Below are positions 15,330 through 24,543 of a stretch of DNA of 64,000 bases, one piece after another. Location of the stretch: positions 108,816 to 172,815 of the forward strand of contig CAYNLK010000010.1 of assembly GCA_964398055.1 (NCBI GenBank), read 5' to 3'. The number at the start of each line of letters is the position of its first letter. Position 1 is the first letter of the stretch. The stretch comes from CAYNLK01 sp964398055 (lineage in GTDB: Bacteria > Chloroflexota > Anaerolineae > 4572-78 > J111). A model generated the notes under the pieces. It saw only the letters and a program-made list of their open reading frames with translations. It was not told the origin of the DNA and searched no databases. A program made the translations under genes and the position numbers.

Positions 15330-16565
15330 GTGAAACCACGCTTATGGCTACTGGCCATTTTAGCCGGGCTGATCTGGCTGGCTATTCTCGTTCAGCACCA
15401 GATACTCCAACCAGCCGAATTGCTGCCGGCCAGCGTTCGGGGAGACCAGCCGATTACCCACCCCCACCTGTCTGAGCCACCCTACCCCTCTGCCCCAAGC
15501 TCCACCACGCCGCTCCCTCCAACCGGCACTCTCATTCAGGCCGGGTCAAGCACGCCCACCGCCACGCCAACACCGCGACCCCTCTACCATGAAGTTCAGC
15601 CAGGTGAAGTGCCGGGCGTTATTGCCGCGGGCTATGGTATCAGTGTGGAACTATTGATGCGCCTCAACAATATCGCCGATCCGACTAACCTGCAAATTGG
15701 GCAACGCCTGCTCATCCCGGTTACGATTACCCCAACCCCGGCCACACCGGCGCCACCTCCTTCGCCGACCCCGGAACCACGCGAGCACATCATCCAGGCA
15801 GGTGACGTGTTGTTAGCCATCGCCGCCGAATATGACACCACCGTTGAAGCAATCATGATTGCGAACGACATTCTCGACCCCAGAACCCTGCAAATTGGGC
15901 AGAAACTGTTCATCCCCGCCCACAAAGGCTCGATCCTGGGGGTACCGACCGAAATCCACCAGATCAGCCACGGCGAGACCCTGTTGGGCCTGGCCGCGCT
16001 CTACGGCTCCACCGTGGCCGATATTCTGGCCACCAATCCCGAGCTGGAGCCTGAACGGCTGCAAATTGGTCAAAAAATCGCGATCCCCTTAACCCAACCC
16101 AAATCCAATCCCAACGCAAATCCAACCTTACCCAGAATCATTTCACCGGCTGCACCGTCGCCAAACTTCACCACTCTGGAACAACAGATGGCGGCGGCAG
16201 TCAATGCGGCCCGGCAAACGCAGGGCCTGCCCTCGTTGACCGTTGACGCACCTCTTACAAATGTTGCTCGGGCCCACGGTCAGGATATGGTTAGCCGCGG
16301 CTACTTCAGCCACGTATCGCCGGAAGGAATTACGCTGGATGGCCGGCTGCAGGAGCATCATCTGGCCTTCGAGTGGAGCGGTGAGAATATTCAGCGTAAC
16401 GTTCAAGCCGCCGGCGCTACCGTCCAATACGCAATCAACTGGTTTTTGAATAGCCGGCCCCACCGCCACAACATTCTCCACAGTCATTATGACCGGCTCG
16501 GGATCAGCGTGACCGAAGGGCCGCCGGGCTGGTACACCTACGTTCTGGTGTTTGGGGGAGATTGA
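15330..16565 (+). CDS. Secreted LysM (x3) and CAP/SCP-domain protein
   Basis: A 411-residue protein with an N-terminal signal anchor (about 5-22), a Pro/Thr-rich linker, and three LysM repeats (about 88-132, 150-195, 205-250) with the pattern PGEVPGVIA...LMRLNNIADPTNLQIGQRLLIP. A C-terminal CAP domain spans about 285-411 (VNAARQTQGL, HGQDMVSRGYFSH, SGENIQR, HRHNIL). LysM binds peptidoglycan or related glycans; CAP domains in bacteria are of uncertain activity. It probably sits at the cell envelope. The GTG start has AAGGATA just upstream. Confidence 0.9.
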   Translation: MKPRLWLLAILAGLIWLAILVQHQILQPAELLPASVRGDQPITHPHLSEPPYPSAPSSTTPLPPTGTLIQAGSSTPTATPTPRPLYHEVQPGEVPGVIAAGYGISVELLMRLNNIADPTNLQIGQRLLIPVTITPTPATPAPPPSPTPEPREHIIQAGDVLLAIAAEYDTTVEAIMIANDILDPRTLQIGQKLFIPAHKGSILGVPTEIHQISHGETLLGLAALYGSTVADILATNPELEPERLQIGQKIAIPLTQPKSNPNANPTLPRIISPAAPSPNFTTLEQQMAAAVNAARQTQGLPSLTVDAPLTNVARAHGQDMVSRGYFSHVSPEGITLDGRLQEHHLAFEWSGENIQRNVQAAGATVQYAINWFLNSRPHRHNILHSHYDRLGISVTEGPPGWYTYVLVFGGD

Positions 16566-16641
16566 CCAGCCGTAGCCTACCCTACACGATCTCCACTCAA
16601 CCCAGCCGATTCAATCATTTCAATCTGCCTGAGGTCAGAGA

Positions 16642-17157
16642 ATGAATGAAATTACAGTCCGCCCGCTGACCCATGCCGATATTTCCGCCGTTGCCGAAGT
16701 CGTTGTGGTGGCCTGGCAGGTGGCCTACCGCCAAATTCTGCCGGACGCCCTGCTCGACAACCTCTCCATCGCTCAAGCCGAACAGCGTTGGCTTGAGCGA
16801 ATGGAGGAACCTGACAAGGCAACGTTTGTAGCCGAACTCAACGCCCGGGTGGTTGGCTTTGTGCGCTGTGGCTCCAGCCGCGATGGCGATGATGACCCGA
16901 GCCAGATTGGCGAGATTTACGCCATCTATGTTCACCCTGACTATTGGGGGCAGGGGGTCGGCCGCGCCTTATTGTCGGCAGCCAACCAACATCTGCGCCA
17001 GCGAGGTTTCACCCAGGTCACCCTGTGGACATTGCGCGACAACTCATCCGCCCGAGCCTTCTACGAGAAAGCCGGCCTAACCGTTGACGGCGCGACCAAA
17101 GTAACTGAGCGCGGCGGAGAAATGTCGGTAGAAGTCCGTTATCGCCAGCTACTCTAG
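16642..17157 (+). CDS. GNAT family N-acetyltransferase
   Basis: A 171-residue protein with the GNAT fold. The acetyl-CoA-binding motif is YVHPDYWGQGVGRALL at about 97-112, followed by LWTLRDNSSARAFYEKAG, typical of RimI-like small-molecule or protein acetyltransferases. The substrate cannot be told from sequence. GAGGTCAGAGA precedes ATG 16642. Confidence 0.9.
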   Translation: MNEITVRPLTHADISAVAEVVVVAWQVAYRQILPDALLDNLSIAQAEQRWLERMEEPDKATFVAELNARVVGFVRCGSSRDGDDDPSQIGEIYAIYVHPDYWGQGVGRALLSAANQHLRQRGFTQVTLWTLRDNSSARAFYEKAGLTVDGATKVTERGGEMSVEVRYRQLL

Positions 17158-17238
17158 GGCTGGCTTAAATTTCATTTGGCGCTTGACCCGGTTTATGATA
17201 CACTCAATTTTTGTCAATCCATCAATGAGGTAAATGAC

Positions 17239-17958
17239 TTGCCAGCCAATCCAACCCGTCATGGCTTAAGCAAACCCATCGCCCTAGCGGCCCTGCTCGT
17301 TAGCCTGGCCTGCGCCTCGTTGCCCGGCCGGGGACAACCAGAAGCCGCCCAAATCTCCCCCACTCGCACCCGCTTACCCACCTTTACGCCAACCGCAGCC
17401 AGCCAGTTACCCCTCTCGATCCCGCCTAGCCCAACCAACAGCCCAACTTTGCCGCCACCAACCGAGCCGCCGCCGGAGCCAGTTCCGCCCACCGACACGC
17501 CTCTACCGCCGGAGCCAACTGCAACCAATACTCCTGAACCGCCGCCAGCCGCGGCTCCACCGCCGCCGCCCCCCACCGAACCGCCGCCGCCACCGGCCCC
17601 GGCCGAACCGGCCGCCCAGAACGGCGTCATCGGCAAAATAAGCTTCCGGGATGGACGCAACACCTACGGCGTGGGCGAAAAAGTCTTTGTGATCATTGAA
17701 GCGACCAATGTCGAGGCCGGCCTCAAACCGTTTGGGATTTTGGGGTTGACGCCCAGCACCGGCGGCTTCCAAACCAGTTGGACCGACGGGTCCATCGGCG
17801 CCGGCGAAACCTTCAGATGGGAAGACGGCCTGGCTTTTCCCGCGCCCGGCAATCACAAATTGTGGCTGTCGGTCTGCTTTTCAACCCTGGCGGACTGTCA
17901 GGGGCCAGACGGCGCCTGGGTCCGCTTTGAACCGGGTCTGGATGTTATCGTCCAGTAG
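17239..17958 (+). CDS. Proline-rich lipoprotein with C-terminal beta domain
   Basis: With the TTG start at 17239 (GAGG 8 bp upstream) the 239-residue product begins with a lipoprotein signal ending in LLVSLAC at about residue 25. A Pro/Thr/Glu linker of about 100 residues (PPPPPTEPPPPPAP type) follows. The last 110 residues form an all-beta domain of unknown family (VIGKISFRDGRNTYGVGEKV, then WLSVCFSTLADCQG with two cysteines). It is likely lipid-anchored outside the cell. It ends 16 bp before the PPK2 start. Confidence 0.75.
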   Translation: MPANPTRHGLSKPIALAALLVSLACASLPGRGQPEAAQISPTRTRLPTFTPTAASQLPLSIPPSPTNSPTLPPPTEPPPEPVPPTDTPLPPEPTATNTPEPPPAAAPPPPPPTEPPPPPAPAEPAAQNGVIGKISFRDGRNTYGVGEKVFVIIEATNVEAGLKPFGILGLTPSTGGFQTSWTDGSIGAGETFRWEDGLAFPAPGNHKLWLSVCFSTLADCQGPDGAWVRFEPGLDVIVQ

Positions 17959-17974
17959 AAACAAGGAGGTAGTT

Positions 17975-18775
17975 ATGCCAATTGTCGAAGTCAAACCAGG
18001 ACAAAAGATCAAACTCAAAGATATCGACCCGGACGACACAGGTCAGTTCAAACTGAAAAAGGAAACCGAGGAGCTACTGGCCCAAAATATCGAGCGGATG
18101 GCCGAACTGCAAAACATTCTCTACGCCGAAAACAAGCACGCCCTGCTGATTATCCTCCAGGCTATGGACGCCGGCGGTAAGGATGGCACCATTCGCAGCA
18201 TCATGAGCGGCGTTAATCCGCAGGGGGTACAGGTTACCAGCTTCAAAAAGCCAACGGAGGAGGAGCTGGCCCACGATTTTCTATGGCGGATTCACCGCGC
18301 CACGCCGGCCCGGGGGATGATTGGCATCTTCAATCGCTCCCATTACGAGGATGTTTTGGTGGTCCGGGTTCACAATTTGGTGCCCAAGTCGGTCTGGGAG
18401 AGACGTTACGACCAGATCAATGACTTTGAACGGCTGCTGACCGATACCGGGGTGACCATTCTCAAATTTTATCTCCATATCTCTAAAGAGGAGCAGAAAG
18501 AGCGGCTGGAAGCCCGGCTGGAGCAGCCCCACAAACGTTGGAAATTCAATCCGGCCGATCTGGCCGAGCGGGCTCGCTGGGATGACTATATGCAGGCCTT
18601 TGAAACTGCCTTCAATCAGTGCAGCCCGGCTTATGCGCCCTGGTATATTGTCCCGGCTAACAAAAAGTGGTACCGCAATCTGGTTATTTCGCAGAAAATT
18701 GTGCAAACATTGGCAGGCTTGAACCTAAAATACCCGGAACCGATGGCCAATCTGGCTGATGTTGTGATTGAGTAA
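17975..18775 (+). CDS. Polyphosphate kinase 2 family protein
   Basis: A 266-residue PPK2 nucleotide kinase. Walker A is DAGGKDG at 65-71; the Walker B/lid region includes FNRSHYEDVLVVRVH; EERKERLEAR-like and WKFNPADL motifs follow. PPK2 enzymes use polyphosphate to phosphorylate AMP, ADP or GDP. The spacing of motifs suits a one-domain PPK2. AAGGAGG lies 5 bp before ATG 17975, so the in-frame extension into the upstream gene is not used. The class, and so the nucleotide preference, is not certain. Confidence 0.9.
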   Translation: MPIVEVKPGQKIKLKDIDPDDTGQFKLKKETEELLAQNIERMAELQNILYAENKHALLIILQAMDAGGKDGTIRSIMSGVNPQGVQVTSFKKPTEEELAHDFLWRIHRATPARGMIGIFNRSHYEDVLVVRVHNLVPKSVWERRYDQINDFERLLTDTGVTILKFYLHISKEEQKERLEARLEQPHKRWKFNPADLAERARWDDYMQAFETAFNQCSPAYAPWYIVPANKKWYRNLVISQKIVQTLAGLNLKYPEPMANLADVVIE

Positions 18776-18891
18776 GGCTACCAGGCCGCAGTATCGGCGC
18801 GTCACCGGCCTGAATTCAACCATACTTTCAACCTATTGTCTGGCTAAAGGGCGCGTGCTACCATAGTTGCAATCATCATCAGGAGAATCCT

Positions 18892-19458
18892 ATGGACCGT
18901 GAGGAAGCTCTGGAAAAAATTGCCTGGCATCAACTCAAGCAGCTTAGCCGCGACCAAGCCACCGATTTGATTATTGAATTTTTCGATGAGCCACTCAAAC
19001 CTAGCTTACGGGAAAAGCTGAATATTACGGCCATTTTGCAGTGGGAAACCCACACCCCGCCTACGGACCTGCAGCCCGGCAACCCGATTTACCGGCCGAT
19101 CTTGCTGGACAAAATGAAGCGTCCCTTTCGCGGTGCTACCAACGACTATCTGACCGACTACCTGAACCGCGTTGTTGGAATAAGGGTTGACCGGGTCGAG
19201 GGAGAGTTACCCGGCTGGCTGCCCTGTCCGGTCTGTGGTCACCGCACCTTTGAAGTGGTGGGGGACTGGGATATCTGCCCTGTATGCGGCTGGAACAGCG
19301 ACCCAGTCCAGGAAACGATGCCCGACGACCCAACCGGGGCCAACGGCATCAGCCTGAATCAGGCCCGCCAGAACTATCAAAAGATGGGCGCCATCAGCCC
19401 GGAGCTGTTGGCCGAACTCAATCCTGAGGAGAAGAAAAAATACCCCAAAATCGATTAG
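18892..19458 (+). CDS. CPCC-type cysteine-rich zinc-binding protein
   Basis: A 188-residue protein. The C-terminal 80 residues match the Cys-rich CPCC family: LPCPVCGHRTF at about 108-118, WDICPVCGWNSDP at about 126-138, then ANGISLNQARQNY. Two CxxC pairs should bind one zinc. The N-terminal 100 residues are helical and not recognised. CPCC proteins are usually short and of unknown function, often near toxin-like or immunity genes. Confidence 0.8.
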   Translation: MDREEALEKIAWHQLKQLSRDQATDLIIEFFDEPLKPSLREKLNITAILQWETHTPPTDLQPGNPIYRPILLDKMKRPFRGATNDYLTDYLNRVVGIRVDRVEGELPGWLPCPVCGHRTFEVVGDWDICPVCGWNSDPVQETMPDDPTGANGISLNQARQNYQKMGAISPELLAELNPEEKKKYPKID

Positions 19459-19664
19459 AGAATAATTATTGGCTATGGCCAATTTCAGTTTTACCACTAA
19501 ATGTGGGGTATTTAATGAGTATTAACCACAACATATAGGGGTAAAATCAAAAAAACGAAACTTCAAGATATTCAGAAAATTTTCCCAAAAAACCAAAAAG
19601 TTTGCGAGATTCCCTAAAATTTTTCTATCTCCCTGTCACCCCCTCTCTGAACCAGGACAGGCAT

Positions 19665-19699
19665 GAAAAAAGGCGACGCGTCATCACGTCGCCTTTTTA
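19665..19699. terminator. Intrinsic terminator (bidirectional)
   Basis: AAAAAAGGCGACG pairs with CGTCGCCTTTTT around an 8-nt loop, in an otherwise AT-rich gap. It can serve the CPCC gene and the opposing small membrane gene. Confidence 0.85.
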
Positions 19700-19749
19700 T
19701 TAGCTCGAATTCGGGCTTGCGGCTAAATTAGCCCCAACATCTTAAAAAT

Positions 19750-19932
19750 TCAACTACCCATCCGCTCGGCCAGAACGGCCAACATGGCGATAATGCCACC
19801 GGCTAATAGAATATAGGCTGCTATCACCACCAACACCGACAAAGCCAGCAAAACTTGCTTCACAGCCCGGGGCCAGGTGTACATCGGAGGTAGAGAACTA
19901 ACCTCATGACGAAAGACGGTTGGCAATTGCAT
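19750..19932 (-). CDS. Small single-pass membrane protein
   Basis: A 60-residue product with a polar N-terminus and one transmembrane helix at about 28-53 (VLLALSVLVVIAAYILLAGG). AAAGGGGG lies 7 bp before the ATG, which favours this start over a longer frame. No family recognised. It is followed by a bidirectional terminator. Confidence 0.5.
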   Translation of the reverse strand: MQLPTVFRHEVSSLPPMYTWPRAVKQVLLALSVLVVIAAYILLAGGIIAMLAVLAERMGS

Positions 19933-20194
19933 CTGGCAACCCCCTTTTGGCTCTTCCCACAAGTGGGTCAAGCCTGAACAACTAAACTTTGCTGAAATTA
20001 TTATCGCACCCAAAAGGATATTCAAATTATATCACAGAATGATTCAAAATGGAAGAGGAAATTTGACAAAATAGGAAAAATTTACCTATCGATGAATTTT
20101 CTTTACCCAATTCAAGGCGTCATCACCACTTCGCCCGCCTCTAATAAGATAACCCCCCACCTCAAAAATGGATACGAACTTCAGCTCTTTGTTT

Positions 20195-21439
20195 TTAGAG
20201 ATTCAACAAATTCAGAATGGCCAGGATATTCAACAACGCTTTGGGCACAAATGAAGCCGGAACCACAAATTCTTGCTCTTTGCTGCCATCAGCGCTCTGT
20301 TCGGAACAATGCGCATTGCGTCCGGCTGGCCCCAGACCATCAATCGTTGGAAGATAAGACCAAAGCTGGTTACCATCACTCAAACCACCCCGTTCTTCAG
20401 GCAATAGTTGGAGGTTGAGCTGTTCGGCGGCTTGCTGCCATAGCTGGAGCAGTTGATCGGTAGCCGGATTAGGCGGCCAGGGCGGGGTTTGATCGATGAT
20501 TTGGATATTCACCTGACAGGGATACCCATCTTCAGGGCTGCAAGTATCCACCCGCTCAGACAACGCCAGCAGTTGAGCCAGACCCTGCTGGTAGACCTCG
20601 GGGGAAAAGGCGCGCATTTCGCCGCTGGCTACGGCAAAGTGGGGTACCCGATTGAGCACCGTTCCCCCAGCCACCGTCCCGATGTTGAAAGTGATCTGCC
20701 GCTCGTAATCGGTCAAGGCGTCAATCTGCTGGATAGTTTTGGCTAACTGCACCACCGCGCTGGCACCCCGGGTATGATTACTCCCGGCGTGAGCGGCGCG
20801 ACCGGCCACGGTGACGCGATAAAGGGCCATCCCCTTGCGGGCGATCACTACCTTACTGAGATTCTTGTCCAAGTAACCGGCTTCAAAAACCAGACAAGCT
20901 AACGCCCGATTGGCCAAACGAGCCAAACAAAGCGGCCCAAAATCCTCGGCGATAGTTTCTTCAGCGGCATTGAGTAAAACTATCCAGGTGATCTCATCAT
21001 AAAGTTGCGGCAGCATCGCTTTCAGCGCCGCCAGCATCATATAAATCATAACCGTGCCGCCCTTGATGTCCATCGTTCCCGGCCCATATATTCGATCTCC
21101 CTCGGGCCGCCACCGAAAATCATTTTCGATCTCTTCGTCAGGGGGAAAAACAGTATCAAGATGAGAGACCAAACCGATTTTGGGGCCGGATCGTCCGGGT
21201 CTGGTCAGCACCACATGGCGACCATAGGCCGGCCTGGCGCACTGAATCTTTTCGGCGCTGAAGCCCAGCTCGGCAAAGGCAGCCGCGGTCAGGTCGCCCA
21301 GGGCATTAACGCCAAGCGGATTGGCCGTGAAACTGTTGATCTCGACCATCTGCCGCAGTAAATCCAGGTAAAAAGGCTGGTACCGCTCTAGATAATTTTG
21401 CAATCGGGACACAATTTGGGTATCGAGATGTTTGGTCAT
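20195..21439 (-). CDS. M20 family metallopeptidase (carboxypeptidase-like)
   Basis: A 414-residue M20/ArgE/DapE-like peptidase. Metal and catalytic motifs: SHLDTVFPPDEE (His and Asp), GPGTMDIKGG (bridging Asp), NAAEET (catalytic Glu pair), VFEAG, and a C-terminal His region GRNAHCSE. A dimerisation domain with HAGSNHTRGASA sits between. Members remove C-terminal Glu or hydrolyse small peptides and acyl-amino acids. The next gene is a P5C-type aldehyde dehydrogenase, consistent with glutamate/proline scavenging. A second M20 gene lies at 47.2-48.4 kb. Confidence 0.88.
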   Translation of the reverse strand: MTKHLDTQIVSRLQNYLERYQPFYLDLLRQMVEINSFTANPLGVNALGDLTAAAFAELGFSAEKIQCARPAYGRHVVLTRPGRSGPKIGLVSHLDTVFPPDEEIENDFRWRPEGDRIYGPGTMDIKGGTVMIYMMLAALKAMLPQLYDEITWIVLLNAAEETIAEDFGPLCLARLANRALACLVFEAGYLDKNLSKVVIARKGMALYRVTVAGRAAHAGSNHTRGASAVVQLAKTIQQIDALTDYERQITFNIGTVAGGTVLNRVPHFAVASGEMRAFSPEVYQQGLAQLLALSERVDTCSPEDGYPCQVNIQIIDQTPPWPPNPATDQLLQLWQQAAEQLNLQLLPEERGGLSDGNQLWSYLPTIDGLGPAGRNAHCSEQSADGSKEQEFVVPASFVPKALLNILAILNLLNL

Positions 21440-21492
21440 TTGCTATGTTCTAACCCTACCTCACCATCTTTACAGTTTTGGGTGACATAAAC

Positions 21493-21519
21493 AAAACCCC
21501 GGTCAAAGCCGGGGTTTTT
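21493..21519 (-). terminator. Intrinsic terminator of the aldehyde dehydrogenase gene
   Basis: AAAACCCCGG and CCGGGGTTTT flank a 6-nt loop with T runs on both ends. It lies between the dehydrogenase stop and the M20 gene. Confidence 0.85.
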
Positions 21520-21574
21520 ATAAACTTATGACCATCGCCGGATGAACCGCCCCAATTAAGAAGCGGCGGCAGAG

Positions 21575-23146
21575 CTAGTCGATGATGGTACGACTTTGCT
21601 CGTGCATGTAAAGGAGGAGTGTATACAGCCCCCCAATACCTTTGCCGCTCGAACCGCTGCCTTTCCAACCCCCAAAACATTGCACCCCCGGCCAGGCGCC
21701 CGTAGTGGCCCCGGCCATACGGTTGGCATAGGTGGTGCCAGCTTGAATGTGGTCAAAGAACCATTCTACCTCGTCGCCAAAGAAGCCGGCCGTCAGGCCG
21801 TACTGGGTGTCGTTGGCCAGTTTCATAGCTTCGTCCAAGGTTTTCACTTTGGCCAGATGCAAAATGGGCAGGAATAGTTCGGTCTTCACCAGCTCGTGAT
21901 CCTCGGGTAAGCCCTCAACAATAGCCGGCTCGACAAAGTAACCCCGGGCAAACTCACCCTCGGTCAAAACATTACCGCCGACCAGAACCTTGCCATCGGC
22001 GCGAGCCTGGGCCATGTACTTTTTATAATCTTCATAAGCTTTCTTGTTGATGACCGTACCCATAAAGGTAGCCCGTTCGGTTGGATCACCCACCTTGATA
22101 GCCTTAGTCAACTCGATCAACTTGGCTTTGAAAGGTTCATACACTTCTTCTTGCACGTAAACCCGCGAACAGGCCGAGCATTTTTGACCGTCCATCCCAA
22201 AAGCCGCCCGCATGATCCCGACAGCGGCCTTATTGACATCCGCCGTGTTCGAGACGATGGTCGGGTTTTTGCCGCCCATCTCGATAATCGCCGGCCGCGG
22301 ATAAAGCCCGGAGCTACCCTGCCTCAACACGTTCATCCCCACCTCATACGATCCGGTGAAAGTCCAGCCGGCAATATCAGGGTTGTCTTGCAACTCCTGG
22401 CCAACCGTACGGCCTGGCCCGCTGACGTAGTTGAACACGCCCGGCGGCAACCCGGCCTCGGCAAATAGTTCCGCCGTCTTCCAGCCATCATAAGCCGTAT
22501 CCGATGACCCTTTGAAAACAACCGTGTTGCCGGTCACCAGGGCAGCAGCTACAGGCGCGGCAGACAACGCCATCGGAAAGTTGAAAGGAGAAATCACTAC
22601 CCACACCCCATACGGGGACAAAACGCTGTAGTTGTGCTCGGCCGGATCATTGGGGTTCAACTTACCCATCTCATTGATATAGCCATTGTTCTTCTCCATC
22701 TGACCGGCATAGTAGCGCAGCAAATCGGCAGTTTCTTCGACCTCACCCAGCGCTTCAAGCCGATTTTTGCCAACCTCCAGGATCATCAAGGCGCTCAGTT
22801 CAAAGCTGTGTTCACTGATCTTTTCGGCAATATTGCGGATGATAGCCACTCGATCTTGCCAGGGAGTTCTGCGCCACTGGGAAAAGGCCGCTTTAGCCGC
22901 GGCAATCGCCGCCTGGGCATGTTCGGCCGTACCTTTTTGGGCCGTGCACAGGAGCAGATCGGTGTTTATGGGACTGTAGCTGGCAAACTTTTCAGCGGCG
23001 TAAACTTTCTCCCCATTGATAAACATAGGGACTTCCATCCCCAGCCACTCCGATTTGACCCTGGCAATAGCCTCATCAAAAGCAGACTGCAATTCCTCGT
23101 TGTCGGCCGACATCGTTGCATAAGTAATTTTAAATTTTTGAGCCAC
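21575..23146 (-). CDS. pruA: 1-pyrroline-5-carboxylate (glutamate-semialdehyde) dehydrogenase
   Basis: A 523-residue aldehyde dehydrogenase. Motifs: FNFPMALSAAPVAAAL, GNTVVFKGS, FTGSYEVG, EMGGKNPTIV (Glu general base) and GQKCSACSR containing the catalytic cysteine near residue 325. The N-terminal 40 residues and the length match RocA/PruA-type P5C dehydrogenases, which oxidise glutamate semialdehyde to glutamate with NAD. No proline dehydrogenase gene is nearby. A different semialdehyde substrate cannot be excluded. Confidence 0.88.
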   Translation of the reverse strand: MAQKFKITYATMSADNEELQSAFDEAIARVKSEWLGMEVPMFINGEKVYAAEKFASYSPINTDLLLCTAQKGTAEHAQAAIAAAKAAFSQWRRTPWQDRVAIIRNIAEKISEHSFELSALMILEVGKNRLEALGEVEETADLLRYYAGQMEKNNGYINEMGKLNPNDPAEHNYSVLSPYGVWVVISPFNFPMALSAAPVAAALVTGNTVVFKGSSDTAYDGWKTAELFAEAGLPPGVFNYVSGPGRTVGQELQDNPDIAGWTFTGSYEVGMNVLRQGSSGLYPRPAIIEMGGKNPTIVSNTADVNKAAVGIMRAAFGMDGQKCSACSRVYVQEEVYEPFKAKLIELTKAIKVGDPTERATFMGTVINKKAYEDYKKYMAQARADGKVLVGGNVLTEGEFARGYFVEPAIVEGLPEDHELVKTELFLPILHLAKVKTLDEAMKLANDTQYGLTAGFFGDEVEWFFDHIQAGTTYANRMAGATTGAWPGVQCFGGWKGSGSSGKGIGGLYTLLLYMHEQSRTIID

Positions 23147-23267
23147 ATTGACCTCCTTGTCTAAATATGATTCGCAGCAAAGCGCTGCTCTGGTGGTGGC
23201 AATACATTGCTTTCGGCTGCAATCCTATCACTTCCTGCCAACTCTGTCAAGAATATCATTTTTCGGC

Positions 23268-23295
23268 TTGACAATCCCCAATTTTATGTTATGCT
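23268..23295 (+). promoter_or_regulatory. Promoter of the 43-residue membrane protein
   Basis: TTGACA at 23268-23273 and TATGCT at 23290-23295 have a 16-bp spacer. Transcription would start about 25 bp before the GGGGG ribosome site. Confidence 0.6.
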
Positions 23296-23328
23296 AAATT
23301 TGGAAAGTATCTTTTGGGGGTAGTTGCC

Positions 23329-23460
23329 ATGAGCGGCCTTTCCCAACAGCAGGCCTTAATTCTGGTCATCCTTTTATTTTTGTCGGTCCTCATCCTGGGC
23401 TGTTTATGCATGTTGGCCATACCCAGCCCAACCACCGGTGGACCTGCCTTTGTACTTTAA
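23329..23460 (+). CDS. 43-residue hydrophobic membrane peptide
   Basis: ATG 23329 to TAA 23460, preceded by TTTTGGGGG about 8 bp upstream. The product (MSGLSQQQALILVILLFL at its start) has one long hydrophobic helix from about 9 to 33 and a short tail with Pro/Gly. A near-consensus promoter lies just upstream and a terminator 30 bp downstream, so it looks like a self-contained small gene. No known family. Confidence 0.55.
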   Translation: MSGLSQQQALILVILLFLSVLILGCLCMLAIPSPTTGGPAFVL

Positions 23461-23490
23461 CTGGCAAAGGTGCTTGATAATCTTCACCGG

Positions 23491-23518
23491 CCTCAGCTTA
23501 TAGCTGGGTGTTTTTTAT
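23491..23518 (+). terminator. Intrinsic terminator after the small membrane gene
   Basis: CTCAGCT pairs with AGCTGGG across a TAT loop, followed by TGTTTTTTATT. Confidence 0.7.
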
Positions 23519-23626
23519 TGGGACGGCCTGGCCCGATACTCTTTCGCTTCGACCGCCGACTGCTTGAAGTAAATGAATTGGTCGGCCCAACCACCACTTT
23601 GGCCTGTAATAGCTGAGTTGACTGAT

Positions 23627-23659
23627 AATCGGCAAGGGGATATTCCTGCCGATTTTTTT
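23627..23659 (+). terminator. Second intrinsic terminator-like hairpin
   Basis: AATCGGCA at 23627-23634 pairs with TGCCGATT at 23647-23654 and is followed by more T. Confidence 0.65.
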
Positions 23660-23847
23660 GCGCCCGGTCGATCACCCAAAGCTAACCGGCCCTCCCCTCC
23701 AGACTGCCTCGCGCCATTGGCATAACCCCCCCAACGTTGCTATAATAGCCCGGCTAACCCTATTGCCTGGAAGATGGGAACAGGTTCAATTCTTCCGGGT
23801 CGATTGGAGCAGCCCCGATTCGAACAGGGAAGGAGATTCTTGATTAT

Positions 23848-24510
23848 ATGGGCCGACAGGCTAAACCGAAACCAAAGGTCAGACCATATCTTCAGTCTGG
23901 TCACCAGTTGTTTACCTGCAATGGGGTCCGTCTGGTGGCTTTGCTGCTTGGGTCAATTCTTATCTCGCTCTGGCTGGCCAATTCCAGCGTTACCGCCGAC
24001 AGTTTGTTCCAATCGCCGGCTTCACCGGTGATGCCGCTGCCGGAAAATCAACCACCGGTCGAGGTGCCGCCCTTCGAGCAGCCACCCGCCCCAGAACAGC
24101 AACCGCCTGTCGAGCAGCCGCCCGACCCAGAACAGCAACCGCCTGTCGAGCAGCCGTCCATCGAGCAGCCCCAGCCGCAGCAACTGCTTGAAGGCCAGCC
24201 GCCCGCTGATGCTGCCGTGCCGGTTCCCCCTGCCCAGGAATTAGACTCGCCCCCCCTGATGACTGAGGAGCAGCCAGCGCCAGCTACCGGCCGGTCCGAC
24301 CGGGATCGGCGCGAACGGGAGCAGCCAGTTGCCGCAGATGAATCTCCCAATTTCATTCTAGATCAAGTTGAGTTCATCGACACCGTGGTAGTTTCCGGGG
24401 CCTATCTGTGGCTCTGCTGCGGCGTTATGTTGTTTCTGTTGGTACCCATCTTTATGCTGGTGCTATACATCCGGGGACGCAGCAAACTGGCCCCAGACGA
24501 AGGTTTCTAA
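23848..24510 (+). CDS. Membrane protein with Pro/Gln/Glu repeat linker
   Basis: A 220-residue protein with an N-terminal hydrophobic segment (about 26-50), a 120-residue linker rich in Pro, Gln and Glu that includes a 12-residue repeat (PEQQPPVEQPP), a short charged stretch, and a C-terminal transmembrane helix (about 180-205) ending in a basic tail. No enzyme domain is seen; an extracytoplasmic spacer or envelope role is possible. It ends 33 bp before the glycosyltransferase-like gene. Confidence 0.7.
   Translation: MGRQAKPKPKVRPYLQSGHQLFTCNGVRLVALLLGSILISLWLANSSVTADSLFQSPASPVMPLPENQPPVEVPPFEQPPAPEQQPPVEQPPDPEQQPPVEQPSIEQPQPQQLLEGQPPADAAVPVPPAQELDSPPLMTEEQPAPATGRSDRDRREREQPVAADESPNFILDQVEFIDTVVVSGAYLWLCCGVMLFLLVPIFMLVLYIRGRSKLAPDEGF
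24090..24156 (+). repeat. Tandem 36-bp coding repeat
   Basis: A 31-bp sequence at 24090-24120 recurs at 24126-24156 (period 36 bp), encoding the repeated PEQQPPVEQP segment of the linker protein. Confidence 0.8.
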
Positions 24511-24543
24511 CCGGTCGTCCCCACCAAAACTAAGAAGTTAGCC

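Larger units (their letters stand above)
23461..23847. other. Gene-poor stretch with two terminators
   Basis: About 390 bp without a convincing gene. It holds the terminators at 23491 and 23627 and, near its end, a minus-strand tRNA 3'-end-like motif at 23805-23829. The 110 bp between the two terminators could carry a small RNA but nothing specific was recognised. Confidence 0.4.
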
